A stretch of DNA of 27,666 nt from an uncultured Acidiphilium sp. (GCA_902495325.1 CABUWK010000027.1:1-27666); one strand, 5' to 3'. Shown: positions 1 to 8,282, counted from the stretch's first letter. The notes: a model not told the origin generated them from the sequence alone. Translations and numbers: made by a program.

Positions 1-53
1 CATTTGATCCTCTAGTAGTTGGTTTATTGTGGTTAATTAATTATACTACTTTT

Positions 54-74
54 GGAGCCTCTGGCTCTTTTTTT
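54..74 (+). terminator. Short intrinsic terminator-like hairpin
   Basis: GGAGCC (54-59) can pair with GGCTCT (63-68, with one G-U pair) around a three-base loop, and is followed by a run of T to position 74. It could end a plus-strand transcript arriving from outside the window. The stem is short, so confidence is moderate. Confidence 0.45.
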
Positions 75-260
75 ATTCACTGTTTGTTTTTCCAAAACAC
101 CAAAAATTATGATGAACCATAAAAATAGTTAGTGATGGCGAATGCTAAGCATAGGAAAACCGCATTATAACAAACAAGCCGATTTCCAGTCGCATGTTTT
201 TCGATGCGGAAGATACCGGGTTCTGTCAGCCCGGTTGAAATAACGGGCAAAAACTGCGCT

Positions 261-286
261 ATAAGCCGATAAACAGGTTATTTTAA
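261..286 (+). repeat. 26-bp intergenic repeat containing ATAAGCCGAT, copy 1
   Basis: This segment matches 14738-14763 at 22 of 26 positions in the same orientation. It contains the word TAAGCCGAT, which recurs six times in the window. It sits immediately before the hairpin at 285-323. Its function is unknown. Confidence 0.7.
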
Positions 287-323
287 AAGACACCTTCGGG
301 AGAAAATCCCGCGGGTGTCTTTT
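285..323. terminator. Bidirectional intrinsic terminator
   Basis: AAAAGACACC (285-294) and GGTGTCTTTT (314-323) form a perfect 10-bp inverted repeat, with an extra GGG/CCC pairing inside the loop. The A and T tracts at the two ends make it able to act on either strand. It is the likely end of the regulator transcript, which runs on the minus strand and stops at 484. Confidence 0.75.
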
Positions 324-483
324 CGTTTTGTTTGCCGGCGTGTTTTTTATAAGCCTGCAAAGCCGGATCCCGACGGAAATCGCGGCGGCTTTCCGGAAAA
401 GGGACAATACAGCCGCAAGCCTGTTTTTCGCCGTGAAAAAAGAAGGCGATGACGAATGACGGGGCTATGGGCAAAGGTTTCGT

Positions 484-1590
484 TCAGTCGTCGAAATGAA
501 GCTCGGTGGGAATGGTGATGCAGGAGTTGATCGTGTCGGGATAATCGTATTTCTCGACAAGTTTTTCCGCAGCCGTCATTCCGATTTTCAGGGTGTCCTG
601 TTTGATATATTTCGGGCGGAAAAGCAAAAGATCTTTCAGTTTGGAAAATTCGTCGTCAAAGATGATCACGTTATCGAGCAGGCGGTCTGTTCCCGTGGCG
701 AGGATGTCTTTCACGGCCTGGATCCCGAGCCCGCAGTTTGCCGTGACGATCGCTTCGAGTTCGCGGTTGTTGTTCAAAAACTGCCGGATCTTGTTTTCGG
801 TGAAAATCGCCGTGTGGTCGGACGAGTTGAGAATAAATTCTTTGTGAATGCGAAGGTCGTGATCGATCAGTGCCGCTTCGTAACCCCGTTTTCTCTCTTC
901 GAGACTGAGGTTGTTCTTTTCGGGAAGAGTGATATAACCGATGTTCTTTTTCCCTTGCGAAATAAAATATTCCACGGCTTTGTAGATGGCGTTGAAAGAA
1001 TCGCTCTTGATATACGTGATGTTAATGCCGAACATGTTGTTGTCGATGAGGACGATGGGGTAATTTTTCAGGGAAAGCCTTAAAATCTGCTGATTGTAAA
1101 GATTATAGTTGCACGGACAGATGATCAGCCCGTTGCAGCTTTCGGTAAACTGTTTGATGAATTCCGTTTCTCTCTCCTGGTTGTTGTTCGTGTTGCCGAG
1201 CATCACGTTCCAGCCGTGCGCCTGTGCGAAATCGTTGATGCCGCAGAGGATCTCCGTATAAAAGGTGCTCGTAAGATCGGGCAGGATAACGCCCATCGTT
1301 TTGTTGCCCATGCCGATCGGGCGGACGTATGCAGGTTCCCGCGGAAAGCGTTTGTCCACGTATTCCGTCGTGAGCCCCGGGGCGAGATAGGTTCCGCTTC
1401 CTTTTTTCCGGTATAAAAGCCCTTCGTCCGTCAGATTGGTCAGGGCGCGTTTGGCGGTGATTCTGCTCACGTTGAACATATTGACCAGCTGATTTTCCGA
1501 AGGGAATCTGAAGTCGGGGGTGCCGATGTTTTCCCTTACCATATGAAGAAGATAGGTTTCGACCTGTTCGTATAAATGCAGACGTTTCAT
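484..1590 (-). CDS. GntR-HTH / LacI-type sugar-responsive transcriptional regulator
   Basis: The 368-residue protein has an N-terminal winged helix-turn-helix of the GntR family (about residues 5-75, with FPSENQLVNMFNVSR and the wing YRKKGSGTYL). A LacI/periplasmic-binding-like effector domain follows from about residue 95 to the end (GVILPDLTSTFYTEIL, then IDNN and FDDEF). This is the architecture of AraR-type repressors, which bind a sugar in the C-terminal domain and release DNA. The gene is divergent from the sugar-transport operon, so it is the obvious local regulator. A palindrome at 1653-1668 overlaps its own promoter and suggests autoregulation. The start is preceded by GAAGGA at good spacing. 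The effector sugar cannot be told from the sequence. Confidence 0.9.
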   Translation of the reverse strand: MKRLHLYEQVETYLLHMVRENIGTPDFRFPSENQLVNMFNVSRITAKRALTNLTDEGLLYRKKGSGTYLAPGLTTEYVDKRFPREPAYVRPIGMGNKTMGVILPDLTSTFYTEILCGINDFAQAHGWNVMLGNTNNNQERETEFIKQFTESCNGLIICPCNYNLYNQQILRLSLKNYPIVLIDNNMFGINITYIKSDSFNAIYKAVEYFISQGKKNIGYITLPEKNNLSLEERKRGYEAALIDHDLRIHKEFILNSSDHTAIFTENKIRQFLNNNRELEAIVTANCGLGIQAVKDILATGTDRLLDNVIIFDDEFSKLKDLLLFRPKYIKQDTLKIGMTAAEKLVEKYDYPDTINSCITIPTELHFDD

Positions 1591-1651
1591 AGGATCCTTC
1601 TTTCGGGGTAATTTGCCGTAAAGGGCGCAAATTTCCTTAGTTGATATATAA

Positions 1652-1680
1652 ACAATAATAGATTATTGATAAAATGTAAA
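1652..1680 (-). promoter_or_regulatory. Probable sigma-A promoter of the regulator gene
   Basis: On the minus strand, TTTACA (1680-1675) and TATTGT (1657-1652) are separated by 17 bases, upstream of the regulator start. The palindrome at 1653-1668 covers the -10 box and part of the spacer, which fits repression by occlusion. Confidence 0.5.
1653..1668. promoter_or_regulatory. Candidate operator palindrome
   Basis: CAATAAT and ATTATTG form a perfect inverted repeat around a two-base centre (AG) in the divergent promoter region. The octamer TTGATATA occurs on both sides, at 1641-1648 and 1686-1693, as a direct repeat. Either element could be the binding site of the GntR/LacI-type regulator. 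This rests on position and symmetry only. Confidence 0.5.
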
Positions 1681-1732
1681 GCGTTTTGATATAACTATAC
1701 CAAGAAAGAGCAAGCAAATTTCGGGTTTGGTA

Positions 1733-1761
1733 TTGACATATCGCATATCTCGTGTTAAAAT
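1733..1761 (+). promoter_or_regulatory. Sigma-A promoter of the sugar-transport operon
   Basis: TTGACA (1733-1738, perfect consensus) and TAAAAT (1756-1761) are separated by exactly 17 bases. They lie about 108 bases upstream of the binding-protein start, leaving a leader of about 100 bases. No riboswitch was recognised in the leader. Confidence 0.8.
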
Positions 1762-1868
1762 TGAAACAGAAAGCCGAAAGGGGAACGCTTCGCGCCGCGG
1801 TTGTCCCGCGCGGGCAGATCGCTCCCGGAAACGGGTTTCGGGAAATAACATTTCAAGACGGAGGAAAT

Positions 1869-3467
1869 ATGAAAGCAGTCAAGAAGTTGTCAGCCGTTGT
1901 GTCCGCGATCTGTTGCGTCGCGGTGATCGCGTCGGGCGTCGGATGCAAGCGCGGCGGAGGCGACGTTACGGGTCCCGTGACGGAGATCGTCGTGGACGGC
2001 GGCGGAGCGAACGCCGTGTTCAATTCCACGAAATCGATGATGTACGACAAATACGCAAATCCCTATCCTTACAATACTTTAGAGAAACTCGGCGAAGAGT
2101 GGTCGAAACTCAACCCGGGATATAAGATCAAAGTGGCTTCGAGCTCGATGAACAACGACAGAGAGACGATGGTTCCCGCACTCAATCAGGGCACCGCTCC
2201 CGACATTCTTTTTTATCTCGGCACGACGGTTGCGGAAGATATGAACAAGGGCTGGTTCGTCGAGCTGAACGACTACATGGAAAAGCCGAACAAATACAGC
2301 AAAGAAGGCGAAGCCGGCAGCGTGAAATGGAAGGATATCTATTCCGAAGAAGAATACGGCACGACGTTAGCCCCCAACGGCAAGAAATTTACGGTGGAAC
2401 TCGAAAAGAACGCGATCGGCATCATCTATAACAAGACGATCTTTGCCGCGGCGGGCATCACGAGCGAACCGCAGACGTTTAAAGAGCTGATGGAAGCACA
2501 GGACAAGATCAACGCCTATGCGAAGACGATCGACCGGGCGGACAACACCGCAGCCGATTACCTCACGCCCTATTGCCCCTATTATCCGTGGTACGACGGG
2601 TGTCTCGAATCGGCGTTATACGGCGAATATCTCGAATACTGGGACGTTCTGAACAAAAACGGCGTTATGGACGCGCAGGAAGTCGCCCGTGCCTATATGA
2701 CGAAGGACGAAAACGGAACGAGACTTTATTCTCCCGACGGTCCGCGCGCGGTGGAAAAAGCGCGCCTCGTGAAGGTGCTTACGAAGTATTATCCCGCGGC
2801 ATTCGAAAGTTATTATGCCGAGCAGCAGTTCACGTCCGGAAACCTTGTCATGATGGAAGCGCAGGGCGGAACGATGCGTAAACTCATCGATACCGTGGAC
2901 GGCAAGTTCGAGATCGGCGTATTCTCTTATCCGATCCTGGAGCAGCAGCCCGAGGGCGAACCCGAAAACGAGTATTACACGAAATATAATGTGGACAGAT
3001 ACGTGAGAAGGGGACTTTCCGGTTATTCCACCGGCTGGGGCGTTACGAAAACCGCGATGAACAAGGGAGACGCCGTGGTGGAAAAATGCGTCGATTTCCT
3101 TCAGTTTGTCACCTGTTACGAAAACAACGACAGACTGATCAACGACAAAGGATTCTCCATTCCCCTTTCGGGAAATACCAATTACGATTATTTCAGGACC
3201 CTTTCTTCGCAGTATACGGCGGACAGCGCAAACAAAAAGACGCTTGCCTGGAGCGCCGTTGCGCCGGGCGGCTGCGTGAATAAATCTTATTACGACGCCG
3301 TTTATCTGATGAGGATCGAGATCATCAAGGAAAAAGACTCTTCGAAATTACAGGAAAAACTTTCCGGGCTGACCACCTCTCTTCAGCAGGCGTTGAATAC
3401 CCTTTACAAGCAGAATTCCTGGGACAGAAACAGCTGGCCCGCTTACGACGGACCGGCGATCGACTGA
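1869..3467 (+). CDS. CUT1-type ABC transporter sugar-binding lipoprotein
   Basis: The start at 1869 is preceded by GGAGGAAAT and opens directly into a lipoprotein signal peptide with the modified cysteine at residue 26. An in-frame start 117 bases upstream lacks these and is rejected. The 532-residue product has the layout of family 1 extracellular solute-binding proteins (COG1653-like). It has an N-terminal lobe containing LGEEWSKLNPGYKIKV and TAPDILFYLGT, a second lobe, and aromatic-rich segments typical of oligosaccharide sites. At over 500 residues it is longer than a classic MalE, as is common for this group in Clostridia. It is the first gene of the operon and is followed by two permeases, so it delivers the substrate to them. 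The substrate is inferred to be an oligosaccharide. Confidence 0.92.
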   Translation: MKAVKKLSAVVSAICCVAVIASGVGCKRGGGDVTGPVTEIVVDGGGANAVFNSTKSMMYDKYANPYPYNTLEKLGEEWSKLNPGYKIKVASSSMNNDRETMVPALNQGTAPDILFYLGTTVAEDMNKGWFVELNDYMEKPNKYSKEGEAGSVKWKDIYSEEEYGTTLAPNGKKFTVELEKNAIGIIYNKTIFAAAGITSEPQTFKELMEAQDKINAYAKTIDRADNTAADYLTPYCPYYPWYDGCLESALYGEYLEYWDVLNKNGVMDAQEVARAYMTKDENGTRLYSPDGPRAVEKARLVKVLTKYYPAAFESYYAEQQFTSGNLVMMEAQGGTMRKLIDTVDGKFEIGVFSYPILEQQPEGEPENEYYTKYNVDRYVRRGLSGYSTGWGVTKTAMNKGDAVVEKCVDFLQFVTCYENNDRLINDKGFSIPLSGNTNYDYFRTLSSQYTADSANKKTLAWSAVAPGGCVNKSYYDAVYLMRIEIIKEKDSSKLQEKLSGLTTSLQQALNTLYKQNSWDRNSWPAYDGPAID

Positions 3468-3486
3468 CGGAGTGGAAAAATTTTCA

Positions 3487-4392
3487 ATGGAAGAACAAAC
3501 CGCAAAAAAACGGAAAACGGGGATAGGGCAGTATCGGGGCGTTTTGTGGATCGCGCCCGCCTTCGTCCTTCTGCTCGTTTTCAGTTATTACCCGCCCGTT
3601 TACGCCATTATCCAATCGTTTACCGACTGGAACGGAACGACCGCGCATTTTATCGGCTTCGATAACTTCGCGCGGCTCTTCCGCGACGAGCTGTTTTACC
3701 GTTCCTGCGGGAACATGCTGTTTCTGATGATCACCTGCATGGTGATCGGAAACGTCTGCACGATCATCCTCGCCGAAGTTCTCTTTAACTTAAGAAGCGC
3801 GCGGGCGAACGCCGTTTATCGTTTTCTTTTCGTGCTTCCCGCGCTCGTGCCAGGCATCGTTACGATCATGCTGTGGGGCAAAGTGATCCTGACGGGGCAG
3901 CCGAACGGTCTCGTGAACACGATCCTCGGGAAATTCGGATTGCCGCCGTGCGCCTGGTTCGACGGCGAGAATACCGTTCTTCTCGCGATCGTCGTATACG
4001 GCTTTCCGTGGGTGGGAGGAACGAGTTTCCTGATTTATCTGGCGGGATTGAACAATATTCCCGATTCGGTGATCGAAGCGTCGAAACTCGACGGCATTTC
4101 CGCTTTCGGCAGGATCTTTAAAATCGACCTTCCCCTGATCATGGGGCAGATCAAATATTTCATCGTGATGGGCATCATCGGCGGCATTCAGGGATATACC
4201 ATTCAGTACGCCATCACGAACGGCGGACCGGGGCTGAAATACGCTTCCATGGTGCCGGGATACTATATGTACAAAGCGGCGATGAACGATTCGGAATACG
4301 GCTATTCCTGCGCCGTAGGTCTCGTGTTGTTTCTCGTGATACTCGCCGTAACGCTGATCAACAACAAAGTGATAAAAACAGAGGATTACTGA
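3487..4392 (+). CDS. ABC transporter permease, MalF/UgpA-like
   Basis: This hydrophobic protein of about 301 residues has six predicted membrane segments. Near residues 195-217 it has the cytoplasmic EAA loop (EASKLDG, then IDLPLI), which docks to the transport ATPase. The order binding protein, MalF-like, MalG-like is the usual CUT1 arrangement. The start is placed at ATG 3487, with GGAG at 3469-3472 as a rather distant ribosome site. A GTG at 3472 would add five residues but has no suitable site. No ATP-binding subunit is encoded nearby. In many Firmicutes such transporters share one MsmK/UgpC-type ATPase encoded elsewhere, and this is inferred here. Confidence 0.92.
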   Translation: MEEQTAKKRKTGIGQYRGVLWIAPAFVLLLVFSYYPPVYAIIQSFTDWNGTTAHFIGFDNFARLFRDELFYRSCGNMLFLMITCMVIGNVCTIILAEVLFNLRSARANAVYRFLFVLPALVPGIVTIMLWGKVILTGQPNGLVNTILGKFGLPPCAWFDGENTVLLAIVVYGFPWVGGTSFLIYLAGLNNIPDSVIEASKLDGISAFGRIFKIDLPLIMGQIKYFIVMGIIGGIQGYTIQYAITNGGPGLKYASMVPGYYMYKAAMNDSEYGYSCAVGLVLFLVILAVTLINNKVIKTEDY

Positions 4393-4393
4393 T

Positions 4394-5230
4394 ATGGCAC
4401 GGAAAAAACATCGCGGGGCGTTCGCCTCGCAGTGGGGAATGTACGTTTATCTTACGATCCTTGCGATATTGGTATTGTTCCCCTTTTATATCATGATCGT
4501 GAACAGTTTCAAGCCTCCCGCGGAGTATTACGAAAACGTTTTCGCTCTGCCGAAAGAGTGGGTGACGAGCTTTTATAAGTTTGCCTGGATCTACGTGAAA
4601 GGGTATTTCAAGAACACGATCACGATCGCCGCGATCGAAGTCGTTGCGGCGATCCTGGTCAATTCGATGGCGGCTTACGGGTTCACGCGGTTCCGCTTCA
4701 AAGGGCGGGAAGTTCTGTTTATGATGATCCTCGCGCTGATGATGATCCCGGGGGTGCTCACGCTGATCCCGTCTTATTCGCTCGTTGCAAGTTTCGGGCT
4801 TCTCGGCACGCTTGCGGGCGTCATTCTGCCGCAGATCGCTTCGCCGTTCAATATTTATCTGCTGAGATCTTTCTTCAACGGATTGCCTGGCGAATTGTTC
4901 GAGGCGGCGCAGATCGACGGCGCGTCGCAGATCAGACAGTATTTCACCATCGCGATCCCCCTCTCGAAACCCATTCTGTTCACCGTGGGGCTCTCCGTTT
5001 TAATGGGCGCGTGGAACGACCTTGTGTGGCCCCGCCTCATTCTGCTCGGCAACGAACAGCTTTACACGATCAGCGTCGGGATCATGGAACTTTCGGGTTC
5101 CGCCGATACGCTCGGCATGGGGATCTCTCTCTCGGCGTACGTTCTCGTCAGCATTCCGCTCGTGGCGGCGTTCTTCTTTACGTCGAAACAGTTTATCAGC
5201 GGTCTGACGAGCGGCGCGTTCAAAATGTGA
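4394..5230 (+). CDS. ABC transporter permease, MalG/UgpE-like
   Basis: The 278-residue inner-membrane permease is the second of the transporter pair. It has about six membrane segments and the EAA motif near residues 168-190 (EAAQIDGAS, then AIPLSKP). The C-terminal QFISGLTSGAFK ending is typical of MalG-like proteins. The start lies one base after the previous stop codon, with GAGG just upstream, so the two permeases are translationally linked. With the preceding two genes it forms the import channel for the substrate of this locus. Confidence 0.93.
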   Translation: MARKKHRGAFASQWGMYVYLTILAILVLFPFYIMIVNSFKPPAEYYENVFALPKEWVTSFYKFAWIYVKGYFKNTITIAAIEVVAAILVNSMAAYGFTRFRFKGREVLFMMILALMMIPGVLTLIPSYSLVASFGLLGTLAGVILPQIASPFNIYLLRSFFNGLPGELFEAAQIDGASQIRQYFTIAIPLSKPILFTVGLSVLMGAWNDLVWPRLILLGNEQLYTISVGIMELSGSADTLGMGISLSAYVLVSIPLVAAFFFTSKQFISGLTSGAFKM

Positions 5231-5252
5231 CATCGATCGCAAGGAGGAAAAT

Positions 5253-6317
5253 ATGAAATTATCGGGTAAAATTCTCGCCTGTCTGTCCGTTTGTTTTCTG
5301 TTTGCCGGCACGGCGTGCGGAAACGGCGGGCAGAGCGGCGGCAGGGAAGAAAGCGGCGGAACGGAAACGGGATACCGCGAAGTGCTGACCGATCCGACGT
5401 TCGCGAACGGTTTCAATATCTCCAATCTGAAATCGGGCGAAGTGGGCGGAACGTGGTGGAAATATTCTTCCACGGCGGACGCGTCCGTTCAGCCGTCCTG
5501 GGATCTCGCGCAGTATTGCGATCTTTCTTCGACGAGATATCGTCTCGGCGGGGACGGGACCGTCGCATGGAGATACGATTCTTCCGTGAACGACATTTCC
5601 CTCGCGACCATGTTCGAAGAAGGGAAAGGGATCGAAGGAGAGGAAGGGGATTATTTCACCCTTACCAACCGGTCTGGCAGCAAACTGATCAAATGCGACA
5701 ATAAAAAGGGAGAACTGATCCTGCAGGCGGATACATCGAAAGAGTATCTCGACGAGCAGGGAAAGATCTCGCCCCGCAAGCAGGGCGAAGACTGGTTGCA
5801 CATGGTGCTCGGGCAGTCGGCAGGCAACACGAACGTGGCGGCGTGCTCGGAGATCCGCGTGCAGATGGAATTTACGATCGATCACGACGATCTGATCTCG
5901 TCCGAAGGCGGCGCGAGCCAGTTTCAGTGGATCTTTTCGGTAAAGGATCTCGACAGCGCGATCGGCGATTATTTCTGGTTCAACATCACGCTGTACGACA
6001 ACCGCTATGCGGACAGAGTTTTCCCGGGAACCTCGATGTACGACGGCGGGAAAGCCGATTCCACGGGAAAGTACATCTATGCGCCTTCGGGAGATAAGGT
6101 GTTCGGCGGAAAGACGGAATACGGAAAGAAATATGCGATCGATCTCGATATCCGTCCGCTGCTCGAGGAAGCGTTCCTCTCGGCAAAAGAGAAAGGCGCG
6201 CTGAAAGAATCGGCGTTCGAAAGCATGGCTCTCAATTCCATGAACATCGGATGGGAAGTCACGAACGTGTCGGACGTCTGCGTGACGATCGGAAATTTAG
6301 GACTTAAGGTAAAATAA
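5253..6317 (+). CDS. Lipoprotein of unknown family, paralogue 1 of 3
   Basis: The 354-residue protein has a lipoprotein signal (modified cysteine at residue 22) followed by a Gly/Ser/Glu-rich linker, and a strong AAGGAGG site before the start. I do not recognise the family. It clearly resembles the next two proteins. Shared blocks are WDLAQY at 83-88, a Trp at 181, QFQW at 223-226, YFWF then LYDNR at 240-251, YDGGK at 263-267 with TGKYIY after it, and NIGWEV at 331-336. Regular alternation of polar and aromatic residues and conserved Trp/Gly/Asp suggest a secreted beta-sandwich domain, possibly carbohydrate-active or carbohydrate-binding. That is inference. Co-transcription with a sugar transporter supports a role at the cell surface in glycan capture or cleavage. 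Confidence 0.85.
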   Translation: MKLSGKILACLSVCFLFAGTACGNGGQSGGREESGGTETGYREVLTDPTFANGFNISNLKSGEVGGTWWKYSSTADASVQPSWDLAQYCDLSSTRYRLGGDGTVAWRYDSSVNDISLATMFEEGKGIEGEEGDYFTLTNRSGSKLIKCDNKKGELILQADTSKEYLDEQGKISPRKQGEDWLHMVLGQSAGNTNVAACSEIRVQMEFTIDHDDLISSEGGASQFQWIFSVKDLDSAIGDYFWFNITLYDNRYADRVFPGTSMYDGGKADSTGKYIYAPSGDKVFGGKTEYGKKYAIDLDIRPLLEEAFLSAKEKGALKESAFESMALNSMNIGWEVTNVSDVCVTIGNLGLKVK

Positions 6318-6321
6318 CGGT

Positions 6322-7161
6322 ATGACGGAAATAGTGAACGACAGAGAATTTGCGGACGGTTTCGAAGTACGGCATGTGGAAAAGCGCGTGACGGACAGAC
6401 CGGTCGCGATATTCGACTTCAGGCACACGGCAAAAAACCGCCCGAGCTGGCAGCTGGCGCAGTGGGGCAACAAACACAATCTTGCGAACGGAAGAGAGAT
6501 CGTCCGTCAGGACGGCGCTTACGAGATTTACGACGAGAGCAAACGGGTGATCGCCGACCCCGTAAAACGGACGGCAACGCTCGAACTCGACGCGGGCAAC
6601 GAATACACCGTTCCGCGGGTGGAAGGCGAGGGGTGGCCCCACCTTCTGCTCGAACAGTGGTTCCGCGAGCGGAAGCCTGTTTTCGCGGCGAAAAAAATCA
6701 CGGCGACGATCGAACTTTGCGTGAACAAAGTCGTCTGTCTGCAAAGCGCGCCGGAACTTTATCATACGGCGCAGATCTCCTGGATCTTTGCGATCGCGGA
6801 CAGGAAAAACGGCGATTACGTGTGGTTCGGGCTTCCCCTGTACGACTACCGGTGGGAACGCCCTTCGGCGTTTATCGCACAGGACGGCGGAAAACCGGAA
6901 AACACGGGCAAGCTGATCTACTTTATCGACTCGGCGCTCTACCTCGATCGCCCCGTCGCGGTCGGCGGAAAGACGAGGGTCTCCCTCGACGTGAAACCGT
7001 TTATGGAAGCCGCCGTCGCGGAAGCGAAAAAGAGAGGATTCCTGAAAAACAGCGATCCGGAAGATATGGTGATCGAAAATACGAATATCGGATGGGAGGT
7101 TACGGGTACGTTCGACGTATCGTTTACGTTGTCCGACATATCCGTTCTGGTAGAGGAATGA
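6322..7161 (+). CDS. Unknown family, paralogue 2 of 3, without signal peptide
   Basis: The 279-residue protein aligns along most of its length with its two neighbours. It has WQLAQW at 43-48, WPH at 105-107, QISW at 151-154, VWFG and LYDYR at 167-177, QDGGK at 187-191 with NTGKLIY after it, and NIGWEV at 255-260. Unlike them it lacks any signal peptide or membrane segment, so it should stay in the cytosol unless the start is misplaced. The upstream bases are the end of the previous gene, and no in-frame export signal was found. Its ribosome site is weak (TAAGG well upstream), so translation probably depends on coupling to the previous gene, which stops four bases earlier. The function is unknown. 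It may act on the imported form of whatever its exported paralogues bind. Confidence 0.82.
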   Translation: MTEIVNDREFADGFEVRHVEKRVTDRPVAIFDFRHTAKNRPSWQLAQWGNKHNLANGREIVRQDGAYEIYDESKRVIADPVKRTATLELDAGNEYTVPRVEGEGWPHLLLEQWFRERKPVFAAKKITATIELCVNKVVCLQSAPELYHTAQISWIFAIADRKNGDYVWFGLPLYDYRWERPSAFIAQDGGKPENTGKLIYFIDSALYLDRPVAVGGKTRVSLDVKPFMEAAVAEAKKRGFLKNSDPEDMVIENTNIGWEVTGTFDVSFTLSDISVLVEE

Positions 7162-8282
7162 AGAAATTCAGACATAAAATTTTAATCGGACTTATGACAA
7201 TCACAACGATCTTCGGGGCGTCCGCCTGCGGAACGCCCGCCGCAACAGAAAGCGATCTGATCTCCGCGCCGGAAAGCGAAAGTTCCGTTTCCGGACCGAC
7301 GTGGGAAGACAACGCCGCGAACGAAAAAATCATGCCGCGCCCCCTTGTGAACGACGGGGTGAAGGAAGAACTTTTAGACGACCTGAACTTCTCCCGCGGG
7401 CTCGCGATCTCGAAATTTCATTCCAACACATCGGGCGGGATCCCTTTCGGGACCCTCGATTACGGCGGCATCGCCGCCGACGGCGAAAACGTGTGGAGCA
7501 TGGGGCAATGGGGCTGCACGCGGAACATGATGGACGCGACGTTCCGCCGCGACGGTTCCGTGCTCTCCTATTACGACGGAAGCAAGACGTTCGAAGTCGA
7601 TTCCGCCGCGACGGGCAGGGTGAAACTCGGCATCAAAGGGAGCGTGGAATACGGAACGGACGAAAACGGACAGATCCGCGACCGTCTCACTTCTTCGGAA
7701 AACTGGCCCCATAACATCATCGGGCAGAACTTTCACGCCAGATCTTTTAAAGGCGCGCAGAAAATTTATTGGGAATGCGATTACAACGTGACGCAATGCG
7801 ACAGACTGACCGGATACCCGGTCGATCCCGCCCTGCACGCGGCGCAGTTCCAGTGGTTCGTCTCCATGACGAATTTAAACCCCGAAAGCGAGAGTTATCA
7901 ACAATCCATGTGGTTCGGATTTTCCATGTTCGATACCCGTGCGATCGGCTCCACTCCTTCCGGAATGGCGGCTTACGACGGCGGAAAAGAAGATAACACG
8001 GGAATGTTTATTTATATGTTTTCTCTCTCGCAGGTCGACGTTTCGACCGAGGGGAACAGGGTCGATCTTCCCTCTTCCGTCATCGGGCGGGACAGATCGG
8101 TCCGCGTGGACGTCGTTCCCTTTATCAAAGCGGGGCTGAAGTCCGCGCAGAAGCAGGGCGCGCTGAAAGGGGCTACGATAAACGACCTCGTTCTCGGCAG
8201 TACGAACATCGGGTGGGAGATCCCGGGCAATTACGATTGTATGGTGGAGATCCGCCGTATGAATATGTATATCGAAAAATAA
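7158..8282 (+). CDS. Lipoprotein of unknown family, paralogue 3 of 3
   Basis: The start at 7158 overlaps the stop of the previous gene (ATGA), has GAGG just upstream and opens into a lipoprotein signal with the modified cysteine at residue 24. Longer in-frame starts upstream lie inside the previous gene and are rejected. The 374-residue product carries the same blocks as its two neighbours: WSMGQW at 113-118, WPH at 183-185, QFQW at 230-233, MWFG then MFDTR at 251-261, YDGGK at 273-277 and NIGWEI at 350-355. It has a longer acidic, Ser-rich linker after the lipid anchor, which would hold the domain away from the membrane. The function is unknown; an extracellular glycan-related beta-sandwich is inferred. 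Confidence 0.85.
   Translation: MKKFRHKILIGLMTITTIFGASACGTPAATESDLISAPESESSVSGPTWEDNAANEKIMPRPLVNDGVKEELLDDLNFSRGLAISKFHSNTSGGIPFGTLDYGGIAADGENVWSMGQWGCTRNMMDATFRRDGSVLSYYDGSKTFEVDSAATGRVKLGIKGSVEYGTDENGQIRDRLTSSENWPHNIIGQNFHARSFKGAQKIYWECDYNVTQCDRLTGYPVDPALHAAQFQWFVSMTNLNPESESYQQSMWFGFSMFDTRAIGSTPSGMAAYDGGKEDNTGMFIYMFSLSQVDVSTEGNRVDLPSSVIGRDRSVRVDVVPFIKAGLKSAQKQGALKGATINDLVLGSTNIGWEIPGNYDCMVEIRRMNMYIEK

Larger units (their letters stand above)
1..483. other. Non-coding left-end region
   Basis: No convincing coding region was found in this stretch. The first 160 bases are clearly more AT-rich than the rest of the window. It holds a short hairpin with a T tract (54-74), two further hairpins (191-208 and 215-235), a copy of the recurring TAAGCCGAT motif (262-270) and a strong inverted repeat that can terminate transcription on both strands (285-323). 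The part from 324 to 483 is the downstream flank of the regulator gene, and nothing further was recognised there. A TTGGTT-17 bp-TATACT promoter-like pair at 19-47 would start transcription directly into the first hairpin, so it may be chance. Confidence 0.5.

Noticed and set aside
19..47. Promoter TTGGTT-17-TATACT at the left end
   Set aside because: Its transcript would start directly at the hairpin with T tract at 54-74, and the region is AT-rich, so the match may be chance.
215..235. Part of RNase P RNA, because GACAGAACCCGG appears on the minus strand
   Set aside because: The universal 5' part of RNase P RNA is absent; the expected region is the regulator gene and plain intergenic sequence.
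261..272. Sigma-28 (flagellar) promoter, because GCCGATAA matches its -10 element
   Set aside because: No TAAA box was found at the required 14-16 base distance at the copies checked (1, 2, 3 and 6). Four copies lie next to terminators and two inside genes, with no motility genes in the window.
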